A stretch of 64,000 nt of DNA, from contig CANTFK010000182.1 in assembly GCA_947646735.1 (NCBI GenBank), positions 310,001 through 374,000 of the forward strand. Direction: 5' to 3'. A program made the translations under genes and the position numbers. Shown piece by piece: positions 10,667 to 20,799 of the stretch. The DNA is from Peronospora farinosa (lineage: Eukaryota > Oomycota > Peronosporomycetes > Peronosporales > Peronosporaceae). How positions within the stretch are numbered: position 1 is the first letter of the stretch; the number at the start of each line of letters is the position of its first letter. The notes under the pieces are model-generated. The model had not been told where the DNA came from and made no database searches. It worked only from the letters and a program-made list of their open reading frames with translations.

Positions 10667-12346
10667 ATGGGGATTTTTCACAAAGGCGACATCATCGGTC
10701 GATCGTCCTTGTCGAGTGACACGTTGCAGTCCAAGGACTTTGAGAGTGGAAACCACTTTAAGGAGCACAAGTCACCTATTCATGGTGGAGCTTTGCGTGA
10801 GGGTGGTCCCCCCAATCTCCTGAGTAAAGACTGCTTAGGTCTACTGGTTCAGTATGCTGCCATCGGTCTCATTTACGGTGTGTTACCAGCCACGACCTAC
10901 CCGTTCTTACAGAACTATCTCAATGCATCGGGTACTCAAGTGACAACGGCAAACACTCTGCTATTTCTACCGTGGAGTTTCAAATGTTTCTACGGGATCT
11001 TGTCCGACTGTGTTCCATTGTGGGGATATCGTCGTCGACCATGGATCGTAATTGGGTGGATCATTTGTTTGAGCATGTTGATCATTATGGCTTGCATGCC
11101 GGCGGGAGACCCGTACTACACAGTGTCAGCTGACCGTGACATCAAGCCGGCTGATTACACGCCTGAGATCAAAGCCCGCATCAATTCTACAGCGGCTTCA
11201 CAAGCTGCCAAGTATGTCATGCTCATGTGTTTTGCCGCTGCGGGCTACGTATTGGCAGACGTCTGTGCCGATAGTATCGTGGTGGAATTCGCGCAACGTG
11301 AGCCGCTCGAGTCACGCGGCAAGACCCAATCGGCCATATATACCGTACGCACAGTCTTTGTCATTATCGGACAGCTTCTGACTGGTTTCTGCTTTAACGG
11401 TGAAAAGTATGGCGGTGACTTTGACTTCTCGCTCACTTTTCCCCAGCTCATGATAATTCTTGCCGTCCTACTGGTACCGGTTATCCCAATGACTTGGTTC
11501 TTTATCAAGGAAGAGAAGAAACCGCATGTGAATTTCATGCTCTACTTACAAGAGCTATGGGAATTAATTCAGAAACGAGTGGTGTACCAAGTTATCTTGT
11601 TCACATTCTTTCAAGGCATGTTCTCGCAGATCACGTATACGGCCAGCTCCCCCGTGCAATCGTACCTGGTGGGTGTCACTCCAATCAATGACACGATAAG
11701 CAACATCTTGGGTAACAGTCTGTTCATGGCCGGTATCATGATTACGTCAAAGTGGGGCCTGCAATGGAACTGGCGCTGGATGATCGTGTTCACTAGTGCC
11801 GTTTTCTCGACTGCTGACGGCATCACCACCTTTATCACGATCTGGGACGTATTCCGTAGTCAATGGTTCTGGCTCGGTCTGCCTATTGCCGCGCAGATTC
11901 CGAACGGAGTAAACTTTGTCATTTCTAGCTTTGTGATCGTCGAGCTTTCTGGCACCGGTAACGAAGGAGTCGTCTATGGGCTGATCACCATGGTGTCCAA
12001 CTTGGCGCAGCCGTTTGCTACAGCCATGACCCTACTGATTGATCAGCCATTTAACCTGACCACAAAGCGCATTCAGACCGACGACAAATCAATTCGTATG
12101 GACATCACATACGTGGTGATCATCATGTACGCGATGACGGTTTTCTCCTGGATCTTCCTGATATTTCTACCTCGTCAGAAGGAAGAGACGCAAGCGCTCT
12201 TGCGTACTGGTGGCAGCAGCAAGATGATGGGTGCGATTACTGTAGCCTATCTCACGTTTGCGTTTGTCTGGTCTGTCATGACCAACATCATGGCCATATT
12301 CCACAGCACGTCATGTTTAATAATAGCCGGTGGTAGCGGCTGCTAA
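10667..12346 (+). CDS. Folate/biopterin transporter family protein (FBT-B1)
   Basis: A 559-residue integral membrane protein of the BT1/folate-biopterin transporter family (TC 2.A.71, major-facilitator-like). Family features visible are the block GYVLADVCADSIVVEFAQREP, the LPWSFKCFYGILSDCVPLWGY block between early membrane segments and about twelve hydrophobic segments. Members move folates or pterins across membranes; the substrate here is not deducible. The open frame extends upstream to a TTG at 10643, but the first ATG is 10667. It is nearly identical to FBT-B2 (38712-40382), from which it differs by scattered substitutions and by keeping a few residues FBT-B2 lacks (LFMAGIMITSKWG versus LFMVPSSWG). 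No intron is evident. It lies in the island between two inverted Gyp-D copies. Confidence 0.9.
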   Translation: MGIFHKGDIIGRSSLSSDTLQSKDFESGNHFKEHKSPIHGGALREGGPPNLLSKDCLGLLVQYAAIGLIYGVLPATTYPFLQNYLNASGTQVTTANTLLFLPWSFKCFYGILSDCVPLWGYRRRPWIVIGWIICLSMLIIMACMPAGDPYYTVSADRDIKPADYTPEIKARINSTAASQAAKYVMLMCFAAAGYVLADVCADSIVVEFAQREPLESRGKTQSAIYTVRTVFVIIGQLLTGFCFNGEKYGGDFDFSLTFPQLMIILAVLLVPVIPMTWFFIKEEKKPHVNFMLYLQELWELIQKRVVYQVILFTFFQGMFSQITYTASSPVQSYLVGVTPINDTISNILGNSLFMAGIMITSKWGLQWNWRWMIVFTSAVFSTADGITTFITIWDVFRSQWFWLGLPIAAQIPNGVNFVISSFVIVELSGTGNEGVVYGLITMVSNLAQPFATAMTLLIDQPFNLTTKRIQTDDKSIRMDITYVVIIMYAMTVFSWIFLIFLPRQKEETQALLRTGGSSKMMGAITVAYLTFAFVWSVMTNIMAIFHSTSCLIIAGGSGC

Positions 12347-12742
12347 GACTGTACAACATGAAGCAGTTTTCTAGCTTTGACATGATGTGTTTTGTAGTCG
12401 AAAGGGTGTAGCAGTCTATACCATGAAATACTTGATCAAACACAAACTTGTGCAATTTGTAGCCGCCTTCCTTACTGTCAACTTTAGTCCTCTTCCACGT
12501 ATCATGTAACAGTCTGGCTTTCGCTTTAGCTATTTGATAGCTTCCTATGCAAAAGACAAACATTTTCCATAAGAAACACGATGTCTCATTCTATCGAAAC
12601 ACAATACACATGAACAATTTAGTTGATAGTGTTCAGCCTCAGTCTCAAGGATTCTTATGGTAATGGTAAATTGTAAGTGTCAGAGCTTCTTTCGTTCCCG
12701 TAAGATATCCATTGAAGTGCTGACTTGACAACATTTATCAAA
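12347..12742. other. Intergenic spacer, inverted copy of 38315-38711
   Basis: This spacer between two tail-to-tail transporter ends is the reverse complement of the spacer at 38315-38711 with scattered changes. No gene is seen. It shows that both ends of the transporter pair were duplicated together. Confidence 0.75.
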
Positions 12743-13237
12743 TTAGCAGCCTTTGCCACCGACAATAACAAGGCACGATGTCGATTCGAACATGGCCATG
12801 ATGTTGGTCATCAGTGCCCAAACAAACGCGATTGAAACGTAGATAATAGTAAAAACGCCCATCATTTTATTGCTGCCACCTGTACGAAGTATCTCCTGAG
12901 TCTCTTCCTTTTGACGTGGAAGGAATACTAAGAACGACCAGGAGATAATTGTCATGCCATACATGATTAACACCGCATAGGTGAGGTCGGTTCGGATCGA
13001 GTTGTCGTCTTCCTGGATACGAGCCGTGGTAAGGTTGAACGGCTGATCGAGCACCAGCGTCAAAACCTGGGCAAATGGAGCCGCAAGATTGCCGACCATC
13101 GTGAGAAGGCCGAAGATCGCACCTTCATTGCCGACGCCAGATAGCTCGACGATCACAAAGTCGCTAACCATCCATCCAACACCCAACGGGAGATGTACAG
13201 CCATCGGTAGACCTAGCCAGAACCATTGACTATGCAA
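12743..13237 (-). pseudogene. C-terminal fragment of folate/biopterin transporter (FBT-A')
   Basis: The last 163 or so codons of FBT-A (36602-38314), from QWFWLGLPMAVHLP to the C-terminal Gly-Cys, differ at only about three residues (for example AQV for AQA, GGSNKM for GGSSKM). Homology to the parent stops at about 13233, so the first two thirds of the protein, including the BT1 signature and most membrane segments, are missing. The ATG at the left edge is created by the junction. It is a truncated duplicate, not a functional transporter. Confidence 0.88.
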
Positions 13238-13343
13238 GACATTTTAAGGTGCATCTGAAGTGGTGACTTTGGGCAAAACATTGAGTGATACTTTGTGAGT
13301 ATTAATGGACGACTAAAGTCTGTTAATATAATATTAACACTTA

Positions 13344-13778
13344 TGTGAAGTGTCAATAAGAATATTACTATAGCTAATAATATTTGACAATATTATCTTA
13401 ACTTATGATATTGTTCAAGCATCTCCTTTAAGTTGGAGATGCCCTCTAATTTGATTGACATAGGCCATTATATTAACCAACGTGTTGACCAATGACCGAT
13501 GGACGCGCGCAATGAATGGAGTGCAAGCTGTCAACATAGATATCTGTAGTTCATATAGTAGACACAAGATTTGACATATAAGTTATATTAGATAGTTTAA
13601 CTCTATTAATTACAGTTCTCTTTTCCCTAACATTTAAGTGTTTTACTTAGTAGTTTAGCTTTCTCTGCCTCCGTCCGTGTACGTAAGGTTTCTAGGCACC
13701 TGCTTACACTATCATCGGTATAGGTAGGCTATAGTGCTATCAATATAGTCGGAGGGTGCTCCGTCACAACTATTAGCA
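13344..13778 (+). repeat. Gyp-D 5' LTR (right copy)
   Basis: Starts TGTGAAGTG and ends TTAGCA, 435 bp, followed by CTTCTTGGTCC, a possible primer-binding site, and then gag. It is the inverted twin of 8892-9326 and forms the right border of the transporter island. Confidence 0.7.
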
Positions 13779-13782
13779 CTTC

Positions 13783-14901
13783 TTGGTCCTTTCAACGAAC
13801 GTCGATTTATCCGCCATGAAAAAAGCGGATGTGAAATGTCATCAAGCATCGCGTAATGACTTCTTCCATTCGAGTGATCTCAAATGGCAAGCGGTAAAGC
13901 GTACGACTGACAACGTGATGGATGTCGCTGTCGATGCCATGTTGCTTTTTCTAATTACAGATTATTAATATGCAACCATCGCCAAGTTCATTTAACATGA
14001 ACGTGACGAAGTTGTAAAGAAACTCACCTTGCTACAGGAGCAAGGCTCTCAACAAGCTGACTTGTTGATGCAGCACTATTCCTTACATTCTAAGCTGTTA
14101 AGACAACAGCAAGCAAGTGCTGCTGCTGCCGAGTCGACGCATATGCGTCGACTCAAAATCCTTGAAGTTTGTTGTCTCTTAGTACAAGGCAGTCGAAAGT
14201 GGCTCCTTTTTGAGATGGTTCTTCGAACTCTACGATGCCATTGAGGCTGTGCCGCATCGATGACGATACGATGATGTCAAGTTCTCTATTTCAAACTTGG
14301 CTGGGCGTGCCAAAGCTTGGGCCTTAGGACTCAAACTGCATGACACATACGTTTCTCCAACGTATGTCTACAAGGCGCGGATGAAACATACGTTTGAACC
14401 ACCGCGCGACAAATGTAGAGCTCGAGCTAAGCTCCTGGATCTGAAATAGGGTAAGAGTGATATACACGCTTACGCCCACAACGCTACGATACCTTGTCAG
14501 TTGTATCGTGCTGAACCTAATTGATAAACAAGCATAGGTTGCTGTGTTTATCAAGGTTCTGACGGATGGTCCCGTCAAGACCCACTGTTCAGCTTGGAAT
14601 TGGGGTCGCTTGAACAAGCAATCTCTGCAGCGGAACAGGTGGACTTCAGCCTTCAAGAGGCTCGTGTGCACTTGGGATCTTATCGCCCACCGAGACGATA
14701 GGAGGGCGGAGGTCCAGAGTCAATGGACCTCTCCTGTGTAGAGAGCGAGCGACTTCGCTCTCCAGGATACAAGCGATCGCAAAAGTGCAATCGCTGTCAA
14801 AAAAGGATCACTACGCTTATTAGTGTAGTGACCACGCCCAGTGTCTTGTAACACTGGGGGCGACGATCGTCCGTCTGCCAAGAAGGGCTACAGACGAAGG
14901 C
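13783..14901 (+). pseudogene. Gypsy gag (Gyp-D, right copy), interrupted by Gyp-C
   Basis: The N-terminal frame to 13968 (first ATG at 13816) is followed by a helical segment at 14029-14244 (TLLQEQGSQQADLLMQ). A capsid-like region in broken frames comes next (FIKVLTDGPVKTH near 14550). The zinc knuckle at 14786-14826 has the spacing CX2CX4HX4C (CNRCQKKDH..), but the third codon of its last loop is a TAG stop. Basic sequence (AKKGYRRRPH) leads to the Gyp-C insertion at 14907. The same frame resumes at 17703 (AVAKSQSRAG), so gag was continuous before that insertion. Confidence 0.8.
14131..14154. repeat. 24-bp perfect palindrome (right copy)
   Basis: Identical to the palindrome at 8516-8539. 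It sits in the gag coding sequence, where it encodes part of ESTHMRRL, in a segment joining the helical N-terminus to the capsid region. Confidence 0.9.
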
Positions 14902-14906
14902 CCCAC

Positions 14907-14965
14907 TGTAATGGGGCAAACTATTACATAAGTAGTTATAGGAATAATAAATAATTACATAAGTA
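14907..14965 (+). repeat. Gyp-C 5' LTR remnant
   Basis: The first ~58 bp match the start of the 3' LTR at 17386 with a few changes (shared AATAATAAATAATTACATAA). The sequence then changes abruptly to non-LTR sequence leading into integrase. Confidence 0.72.
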
Positions 14966-15032
14966 CTCCGCCCACATTACGGCGAAGACGACAGCGAAGA
15001 TCTTCATAGATCCTACCTTTAAGCATAACGGC

Positions 15033-16051
15033 TTGCTACAATCTATTGTTTCGTACCGTGACCAGCGTTTCACTTCGACTTTCTGGGCCGAATTAGTCCA
15101 TCTATTAGGCACGCGGTTGCTTATGTCTACGGCGGCCCATCCAGAGATGGATGGGAAAACGGAGCGTGTGAACAGAGCGCTCGAAGATGTCTTGCGCAAT
15201 TATGCAACATCGTTCTCGCCATGGATCTCTTTTCTTCCACTTGCAGAGTTTGCAATCAATATTGCTGTCCATTCGTCAACCGGGTTGTACCCTTTTTCGT
15301 TCACAACGCGAGGCATCCTCGCTATCCGGCGCTTCTTGCTATCTCAGTCTTAGAGCACTCAGTCTAAAAGCGTGGTGGGGGAGTATCTATCGATGGAATT
15401 GCGCCGAAACTATTGTTGATTGATCACGATGAGGATAAGGTTGCTGCCGATGCACCTAATACTGGTAATTTTGGGGCCAAAGGCATATCGAATTCTGACG
15501 CGATGCATTCCATCGTGTCTCCCGTTGCTAATTTTACTCCAAAAGAGAATATGTCGCATAAGAGCTCGGCTGCAGTAACCAAATTTATGCTATTACGACA
15601 AGTAATCACGCGATTTGTGCGTGATGTATTACAAGAGGCAGTCGACAAGCAAAAGGACAATGCAGACAGAACAGGTTTAAAGAATATGCTGATATTTCGA
15701 GAAGGTGACAGAGTATTGTTATCAACAAGTGGATTACCGAACACCTCAGTGACGAATTTGGGCGCTAATAAGTTAGCGCCAAGATATATTGGCCCATTTC
15801 GGGTCGTTAAGGTGCATGGTGACGCTTACACGCTAGCTATACCTACATCTATGTCCTTGCACCCGACGTTTTACATTGGGCGCCTCAAAGCCTACTTACC
15901 GGTGGAGATCCCTTCGAATCTTCACCGCTCTTCTGCGCCGGCTCAAAATCCGACATCCCTTGACGACGAGGCTGACGTCGACTGGGACCAAGTCCTGTCC
16001 GAACGCGTGCAGACTCGATCTGCTGGGGTCCTTCGAACGCAGTCGTCTTAA
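15033..16051 (+). pseudogene. Gyp-C integrase, C-terminal two thirds
   Basis: The 15033-15353 frame starts within the integrase core (SYRDQRFTSTFWAEL with the second Asp; HPEMDGKTERVNRALE with the catalytic Glu). It runs through FAINIAVHSSTG, then breaks. The 15413-16051 frame gives the linker helix and C-terminal domain (APRYIGPFRVVKVHGDAYTL, HPTFYIGRLKAYLP). The zinc finger and first catalytic Asp are lost in the deletion. No chromodomain follows. Confidence 0.8.
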
Positions 16052-16156
16052 GTCGGTGTAGGCGCTTAATTAGCACCCGCTACTCTCGTCGAGTCCGCTC
16101 AGCATCCTCAGTTGCAGCAACCGCACAATCCCGAGCTATCTCATCCATCTCGAGCA

Positions 16157-17274
16157 TTAAGTAGGGCGTTCTTCGACTCTTTTGGCTTCAGCGCGAAGAA
16201 GACGCAGCTCGTAATTCGACTGTACAGGCGTCCAATAGCGAGAATCGGCGCTCATCGCTAGCAGTCTTCCGTCGTGATGCTCCTCCACCCTTAGTTGATG
16301 CATCGAGAGCGCGCCGCTGCATTGCTGATCGAATTGTCGATCACGAGGATCACAAAGGCCATGCGCTGGACGATGTCTCGACGCCAACGAAGAACCATGT
16401 CGAGAACATTACAGGGTTCGCTGATTGAGATATTAGCAGGCGGACGATACATGAGGGCCTCGAAGTACGCTGGCATAGGACGTTTCAGTCGTGGTCGAGG
16501 ATTATGAGTCCCGTATAAAGACGGTGATCGCGACCGACGCTGCCGGTTCCATCCCCGATCTCCGAGCCGTGATACTCGCTCGGGAGCTACTACGAGCTCT
16601 TGAGCGAATCCAAGACCTAATATGAGGCTCGGGAGCATATGGATGATTCGGTAAACGACCACGGCTATGTGAATGTCCAAGGCGGTCGTAAGGACGCGCT
16701 TTCACTCGCCGCAGCTCATACACTTGGAGCTCCGAGAGGCTCCTCTCATAACGAGCAATTCATGGTCGAATATGCTCGGATATCCCCCTCGCGCACGCCA
16801 TGTAGCCCCATTTCTGCCGTAGTGGGCGCGGTCTGCCCATATTGTGCATGGGACACCCCTCACGAACGTGGACGTAGCAATGTGATACTCGTCACAGGTC
16901 AGGCTACAGAAGCGCCAGCGCAGGTCGCCAATGGCGTGTCTATCACGCGTTCCCTCGCGGTCATCTAGCCCAGGACGTGAAGGACGTTAATTCATGTCGA
17001 CTCGCATTCCAGCGCCTGATGAAGGCACACCAAGATCTCTGCAACGCATCGTCTGTATACGCATTGTTCGTTGCTTCGCATATCACAATGCTGTATCGCG
17101 TGAAGAGGTTCTTTATGATCTCAAGTGACTTGGATTCGACAGCATCTTCGAGACCATATAAGTGCCATGATTTTATGCCCATCCATGAGCTGCAGCGCCT
17201 GCTGACTTCGGAATCTTTTTGTGTCCCCAGTTCTGGCTGTCACAAATATCGTTTCGTGGACGTCCAGGGTCCAT
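16157..17274 (-). pseudogene. Antisense reading frame of Gyp-C (degenerate)
   Basis: Between the pol stop and the 3' LTR the minus strand has open blocks: 16961-17182 (ends HELTSFTSWAR), 16291-16723 (Arg/Ser-rich, for example NRQRRSRSPSLYGTH) and 16157-16387, whose C-terminus YELRLLRAEAKRVEERP is helix-like. A first Met lies at 17274, 111 nt inside the 3' LTR. Blocks are in different frames and contain stops, so this copy is broken. Plus-strand frames in the same stretch (16639-16968, 16977-17297) are also open, so coding on the minus strand is inferred from the parallel with Gyp-A1 and Gyp-B. Confidence 0.4.
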
Positions 17275-17385
17275 GCTGCTCAGTTATGTCTAATTGAACA
17301 GGTTCGAAGTTATGCCGTTGGTCAACAAAATACTTTCTGCGTTTCCCGCTTACGTTGAGGTAAGCGCAACTATAAGAGGGAGTGA

Positions 17386-17697
17386 TGTAATGGGAACCTA
17401 TTACATACGTAGTTGTAGGAATAATAAATAATTACATAAGTATACATAGGGCACTATCCGTTAATCGGATACTGCGCGCCCTTTTTCTTATTAGTTTATT
17501 ATTGGGGTGACCGACCCAACAATAAACCAATGATAAATTTACTTCCATATTTAGTCGTTCTCATGAGCTATGGAACATCTTCGCATTTACTGCAAATCAA
17601 AACAAAACAAAAACAGAGTTATATTTACGAGCTAAGTAAAAGCGCTTCCTCAACGCCCTTTTAGTGTGAGACGGAAACGGGCCTTTATCCCGATACA
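17386..17697 (+). repeat. Gyp-C 3' LTR
   Basis: Starts TGTAATGGG right after a purine tract (AAGAGGGAG at about 17374-17382) and ends GATACA. The TSD CCCAC follows at 17698. The TGTAAYGGG start is shared with the Gyp-A1 and Gyp-B LTRs. Confidence 0.72.
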
Positions 17698-17702
17698 CCC
17701 AC

Positions 17703-19535
17703 GCTGTTGCGAAATCGCAATCACGTGCTGGAATATCTATATAATGGTCGGGGATCAGGAGGGGCGGAGCGCCCTATTGATCAATTGAGATCAAGATAAT
17801 CTCGAGGAACTCCTGACGAAAGTTGCTCATAACAAACATTCACTGTGTGTTGCCGCTCCTAGTGATGAGGTATACCTCATCACCTTAAAGATCGAAGTGA
17901 CAAAGACATGTTACTTCGCGCTCTAGCTGATTGTGGGGCGTCGAAAAACTTTGTCAGACGCCAGTCGTTAGATGATCGTAGGCTTAAATAATTTGATCAC
18001 GAGACCTTTCTAACGAGGATGACGGTGCAATTTGCAACTGGCGCATCGTAACAGTAAAGAAACGTGTAGTGAGAATGCACTACTCACTTGAAGGTAAGGA
18101 GTACGATGAATATTTCATCGTACTCGACCTGGATGAAAAAGTTGATGTCATTCTAAGATTACCATGGCTTAGAAGATACGAGCCACAGGGTAGCTGTCAG
18201 CATCGAACCGTGAAGATGCCTGCCGCTTGTTTATCAGATGAACTTCTTTGAAGCGTTCCCAAGTGTGTGAATTTACTATGAGTCAGTGCGATAGCCTCAC
18301 TTGTGGTTCGGTCGTCAGCACGACTGCACCAGAACTCAGTGTGACAGACAGTCACACTGTGAAGCAATCTGCCGACGACTGTGCACAAATATAGGCAGCG
18401 CTGAAGGTCCACCACTCGAATAAGTCGAGTGGACCGGGACATGAATGCTTGCGTAGAAGGCAGCATTCACAGAAGAGCAAACCGGTTGCCCAGAAGATGC
18501 ACAACGGTAATCCTAGATTAACTGGAGAGTTGATCGTAGAGGATTCGATGGGATAAGTTTCATCAAGCCTGAGAGGATAAGCCCCCAGGCAACAATTACT
18601 GAGGAAATAAGTCGTGTGCCCTGAGGAAACACGTCTTCAGAAAGTAATCGAGACCTTGAACGTCTTGGCTGATGACGGATCAAACGTAGGCGCTTGTACG
18701 CTTGATCTGATCGCGCCTCCGCTGTTAACTTCGGAGATAACTCAGTTGCCTACGCTAGAACCTAACAAGGTTCTTGTGCGATCTGCGTAGTGACAAAGTC
18801 AAGCAGATCTGTTTACTCGTCGCAGAGGACGAGTACGTGACCGTAATCAGGTCAGCAGCAGTATTTGCTGTGAATGAACGGGTTCTTAGCAGCTCATCAA
18901 TGGACGAAAGTGGTCATAATGAGAAGACTCGAATTGAGCGATTTACATCGCAATCCTGGGAGTCACTGACGCCAAATTCTGTGAATAAGAATTTAGTCGA
19001 ATTCAAGGATGTATTCCCTAAATTCGTGCTGTGCGAATAACCTAAGGATAAAGATTATCGACACGCGATCGACCTCGTTCCATATAAAAATTATTGTGTC
19101 ATGAAGCAATGGTCACTGACTTGGGAATAGGTTGAGGCAATCGACAAGCTCTTAGCCGATCGTCTAGCTACTAGTCATTAAAGGGAGTCAACTTCTTCAC
19201 ACAGCTCTCCGACCTTCTGTGTGTGCAAGGCCACCGGAAGGTGGCGGATATTGCACGCATTCAATAAGTTGAATGCTGCAACAATACCGGCGCAAACGTC
19301 AATACCGAGAAAGGACGTTATCATAGATGCTATGTCTAAGAATACCATCTTGTCGTCCATGAATCCAATGGATGATTTTTACCCTATCCTTATGCGTGAA
19401 CAAGACATCCCGTACCCAGCGGTGAGAACTCCCAGTGCTATGCTCTGGGAATCGTTAATGATACCGCAAGGTCTCAGTAATGCACCAGCCACATTCAATA
19501 GATGTGTTTCACATCAAGTAAGACCGGAACATGAA
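17703..19535 (+). pseudogene. Gyp-D gag end, protease and partial RT (right copy)
   Basis: It resumes the gag frame (AVAKSQSRAGISI) and reaches the protease at about 17911-18251, with the active-site block LADCGASKNFV (Asp present) and the later block VLDLDEKVDVILRLPWL. The linker and RT N-terminus follow in broken frames (18774-19040 and beyond). RT continues at 19221-19530 with FNKLNAATIPAQ, motif-A region MNPMDDFYPILMR (Asn where the catalytic Asp is expected) and MIPQGLSNAPATFNR. RT ends abruptly near 19535, where LINE sequence begins, so motif C is missing. Multiple stops and frameshifts. Confidence 0.8.
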
Positions 19536-19743
19536 CAGGGGGTGGTCTCCGGAATACGGCAAGAATGTCCGCTTGCATTTATATCTCTTCTCGGTGCAGC
19601 GTAAATACTTATTCGAGTTCATCGGTCTGGAGGAGGGGGTGGTGAGGAACATAAGTTGTCACTTTTTGTTGATGGTGCGGTGGTGTTTATGCAGAAGGCG
19701 CAACCCTTCTCCAAGGTACTGAACATAGCAAAACATTGACACG
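19536..19743 (+). pseudogene. LINE-2 RT fragment, part 1
   Basis: The plus strand shows the non-LTR RT block VVSGIRQECPLAF (LINE-1 here: VRSGIRQGCPLAP) and, in another frame, LFVDGAVVFMQKAQ, matching the LINE-1 motif C FVDDTTLFLETAE with the second Asp lost. It is the first surviving piece of an old LINE whose rest lies beyond Gyp-A1 and Gyp-B. Its 5' half is absent; the sequence before it is Gyp-D. Confidence 0.68.
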
Positions 19744-19748
19744 CTCGT

Positions 19749-20389
19749 TGTAATGGGTTACACGGCGGTTGTAACATCATTCCAAAAGTTTACGGTTGAA
19801 GTTTCCTTTTATTGCATATAATGCATTTTGATACTTCTCTTTAGAGAGGTATTAAGTATGAGCGTTAAATATACGGTATTCCGTAATACCGTATCTTATC
19901 AATTAGGATTCGATAAATCGATAACGCTGTACTAAGTACATCAGACACAGATGTTTAGACGATACGTCGTCCAATAGCAAAGTCTGCATATTATAATTAC
20001 TGTTATAGTAATTAATCTAGTGTAGTGTACTTAGAGTAGGACTATTCATACAATCTTAATGCATATATAAAATCAGTTCTCATTTTGAGTTTAAGATCGC
20101 AAGTCTCTCTGACTTGTTCTCTTGTGCACTTCGTGCGTTGGTTCTCTGAACCTTTAAGCTCCTAGCTCGTTCTTGCACTATGTGCGTTGGTTCTCTGAAC
20201 CTTAAGCTTACTGCTTGACTGACTAAAAGTCTCTTTCCTAGTTCCTTAGAACAGGGTGACCTTTAAGTCGTTTCATTAGTTCTTTAAAACTAAGTTGCTT
20301 TTAGCCTTAACTCTATTTAGTTCTTTGAAACTAAAAGGCTTTCAGCCTAAAGTCTTCCTCTGACTAAAGAGCTGTGCAGCTCCGCTACA
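19749..20389 (+). repeat. Gyp-A1 5' LTR
   Basis: 641 bp, TGTAATGGG...GCTACA. It contains an internal direct repeat around 20130-20210 (GTGCGTTGGTTCTCTGAACC twice). The same LTR family appears inverted at 57695-58022. Confidence 0.93.
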
Positions 20390-20406
20390 CTTGGTAGCAC
20401 TTATAG
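20390..20406 (+). other. Gyp-A1 primer-binding site
   Basis: CTTGGTAGCACTTATAG directly follows the LTR. TGGTAGCA fits the 3' end of an initiator-Met tRNA plus CCA as known in animals; the oomycete tRNA was not checked. Gyp-A2 and Gyp-B have nearly the same site. Confidence 0.5.
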
Positions 20407-20470
20407 TCAATCCTACACCTGAATCTTTAAGACTGACCCTATGTGAGGATGGAGAATCAAAATTACCTCT

Positions 20471-20683
20471 TTGAGGCGCAGCGACTGGGCCGAACTTATA
20501 CAACTCATCCATTCTGAAGAGGGAAAAACTGAGTTTCAAGCTGCAGAGCAGATAATTAACATACGTAGATGTTACATGTGCGGAAGCACTAGGCACCTCC
20601 GACCTAGCTGTCCGCTGCGAAAGCAACGTCAGAATCGACAGAGCTGTAACCCTGCTCCTAGCAAAAGGGCGAGCACTGCATGA
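20471..20683 (+). pseudogene. Gyp-A1 gag remnant with zinc knuckle
   Basis: A short frame ending in CYMCGSTRHLRPSC (CX2CX4HX4C) and a basic tail. Only about 80 nt separate the primer-binding site from this frame, whereas the related Gyp-A2 has several hundred more bases, so most of gag is deleted. The protease seen in Gyp-A2 is also missing after it. Confidence 0.75.
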
Positions 20684-20799
20684 ACGTCATCTCCCAGTAG
20701 TCCTTGCAAAAAAAGGCGGCACTTAGTGCACGTAGTGGATCATCTTTGCTGAAGAATTCTTCAGATCCCTACTATCTTTAGTTAAGTAATTTCAGGACG

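Larger units (their letters stand above)
14907..17697 (+). mobile_element. Internally deleted Ty3/Gypsy element (Gyp-C)
   Basis: Bounded by a 5-bp duplication CCCAC (14902-14906 and 17698-17702). The left end has the first ~58 bp of the LTR (TGTAATGGG...), then a jump into integrase. The right end is a 312-bp LTR (17386-17697, TG...TACA) preceded by a purine tract (AAGAGGGAG). The 5' LTR remainder, gag, protease, RT and RNase H are absent. Removing the element and one CCCAC joins the Gyp-D gag frame across the site, which supports the borders. The short left-hand Gyp-D copy shows an LTR-end-like sequence at the same place (6780-6800). Confidence 0.75.

Noticed and set aside
20700..20720. A-run before RT as a programmed frameshift site (also at 55445 in Gyp-A2)
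   Set aside because: The run length differs (seven versus eight A) and the surrounding frames are already broken, so simple slippage is more likely.
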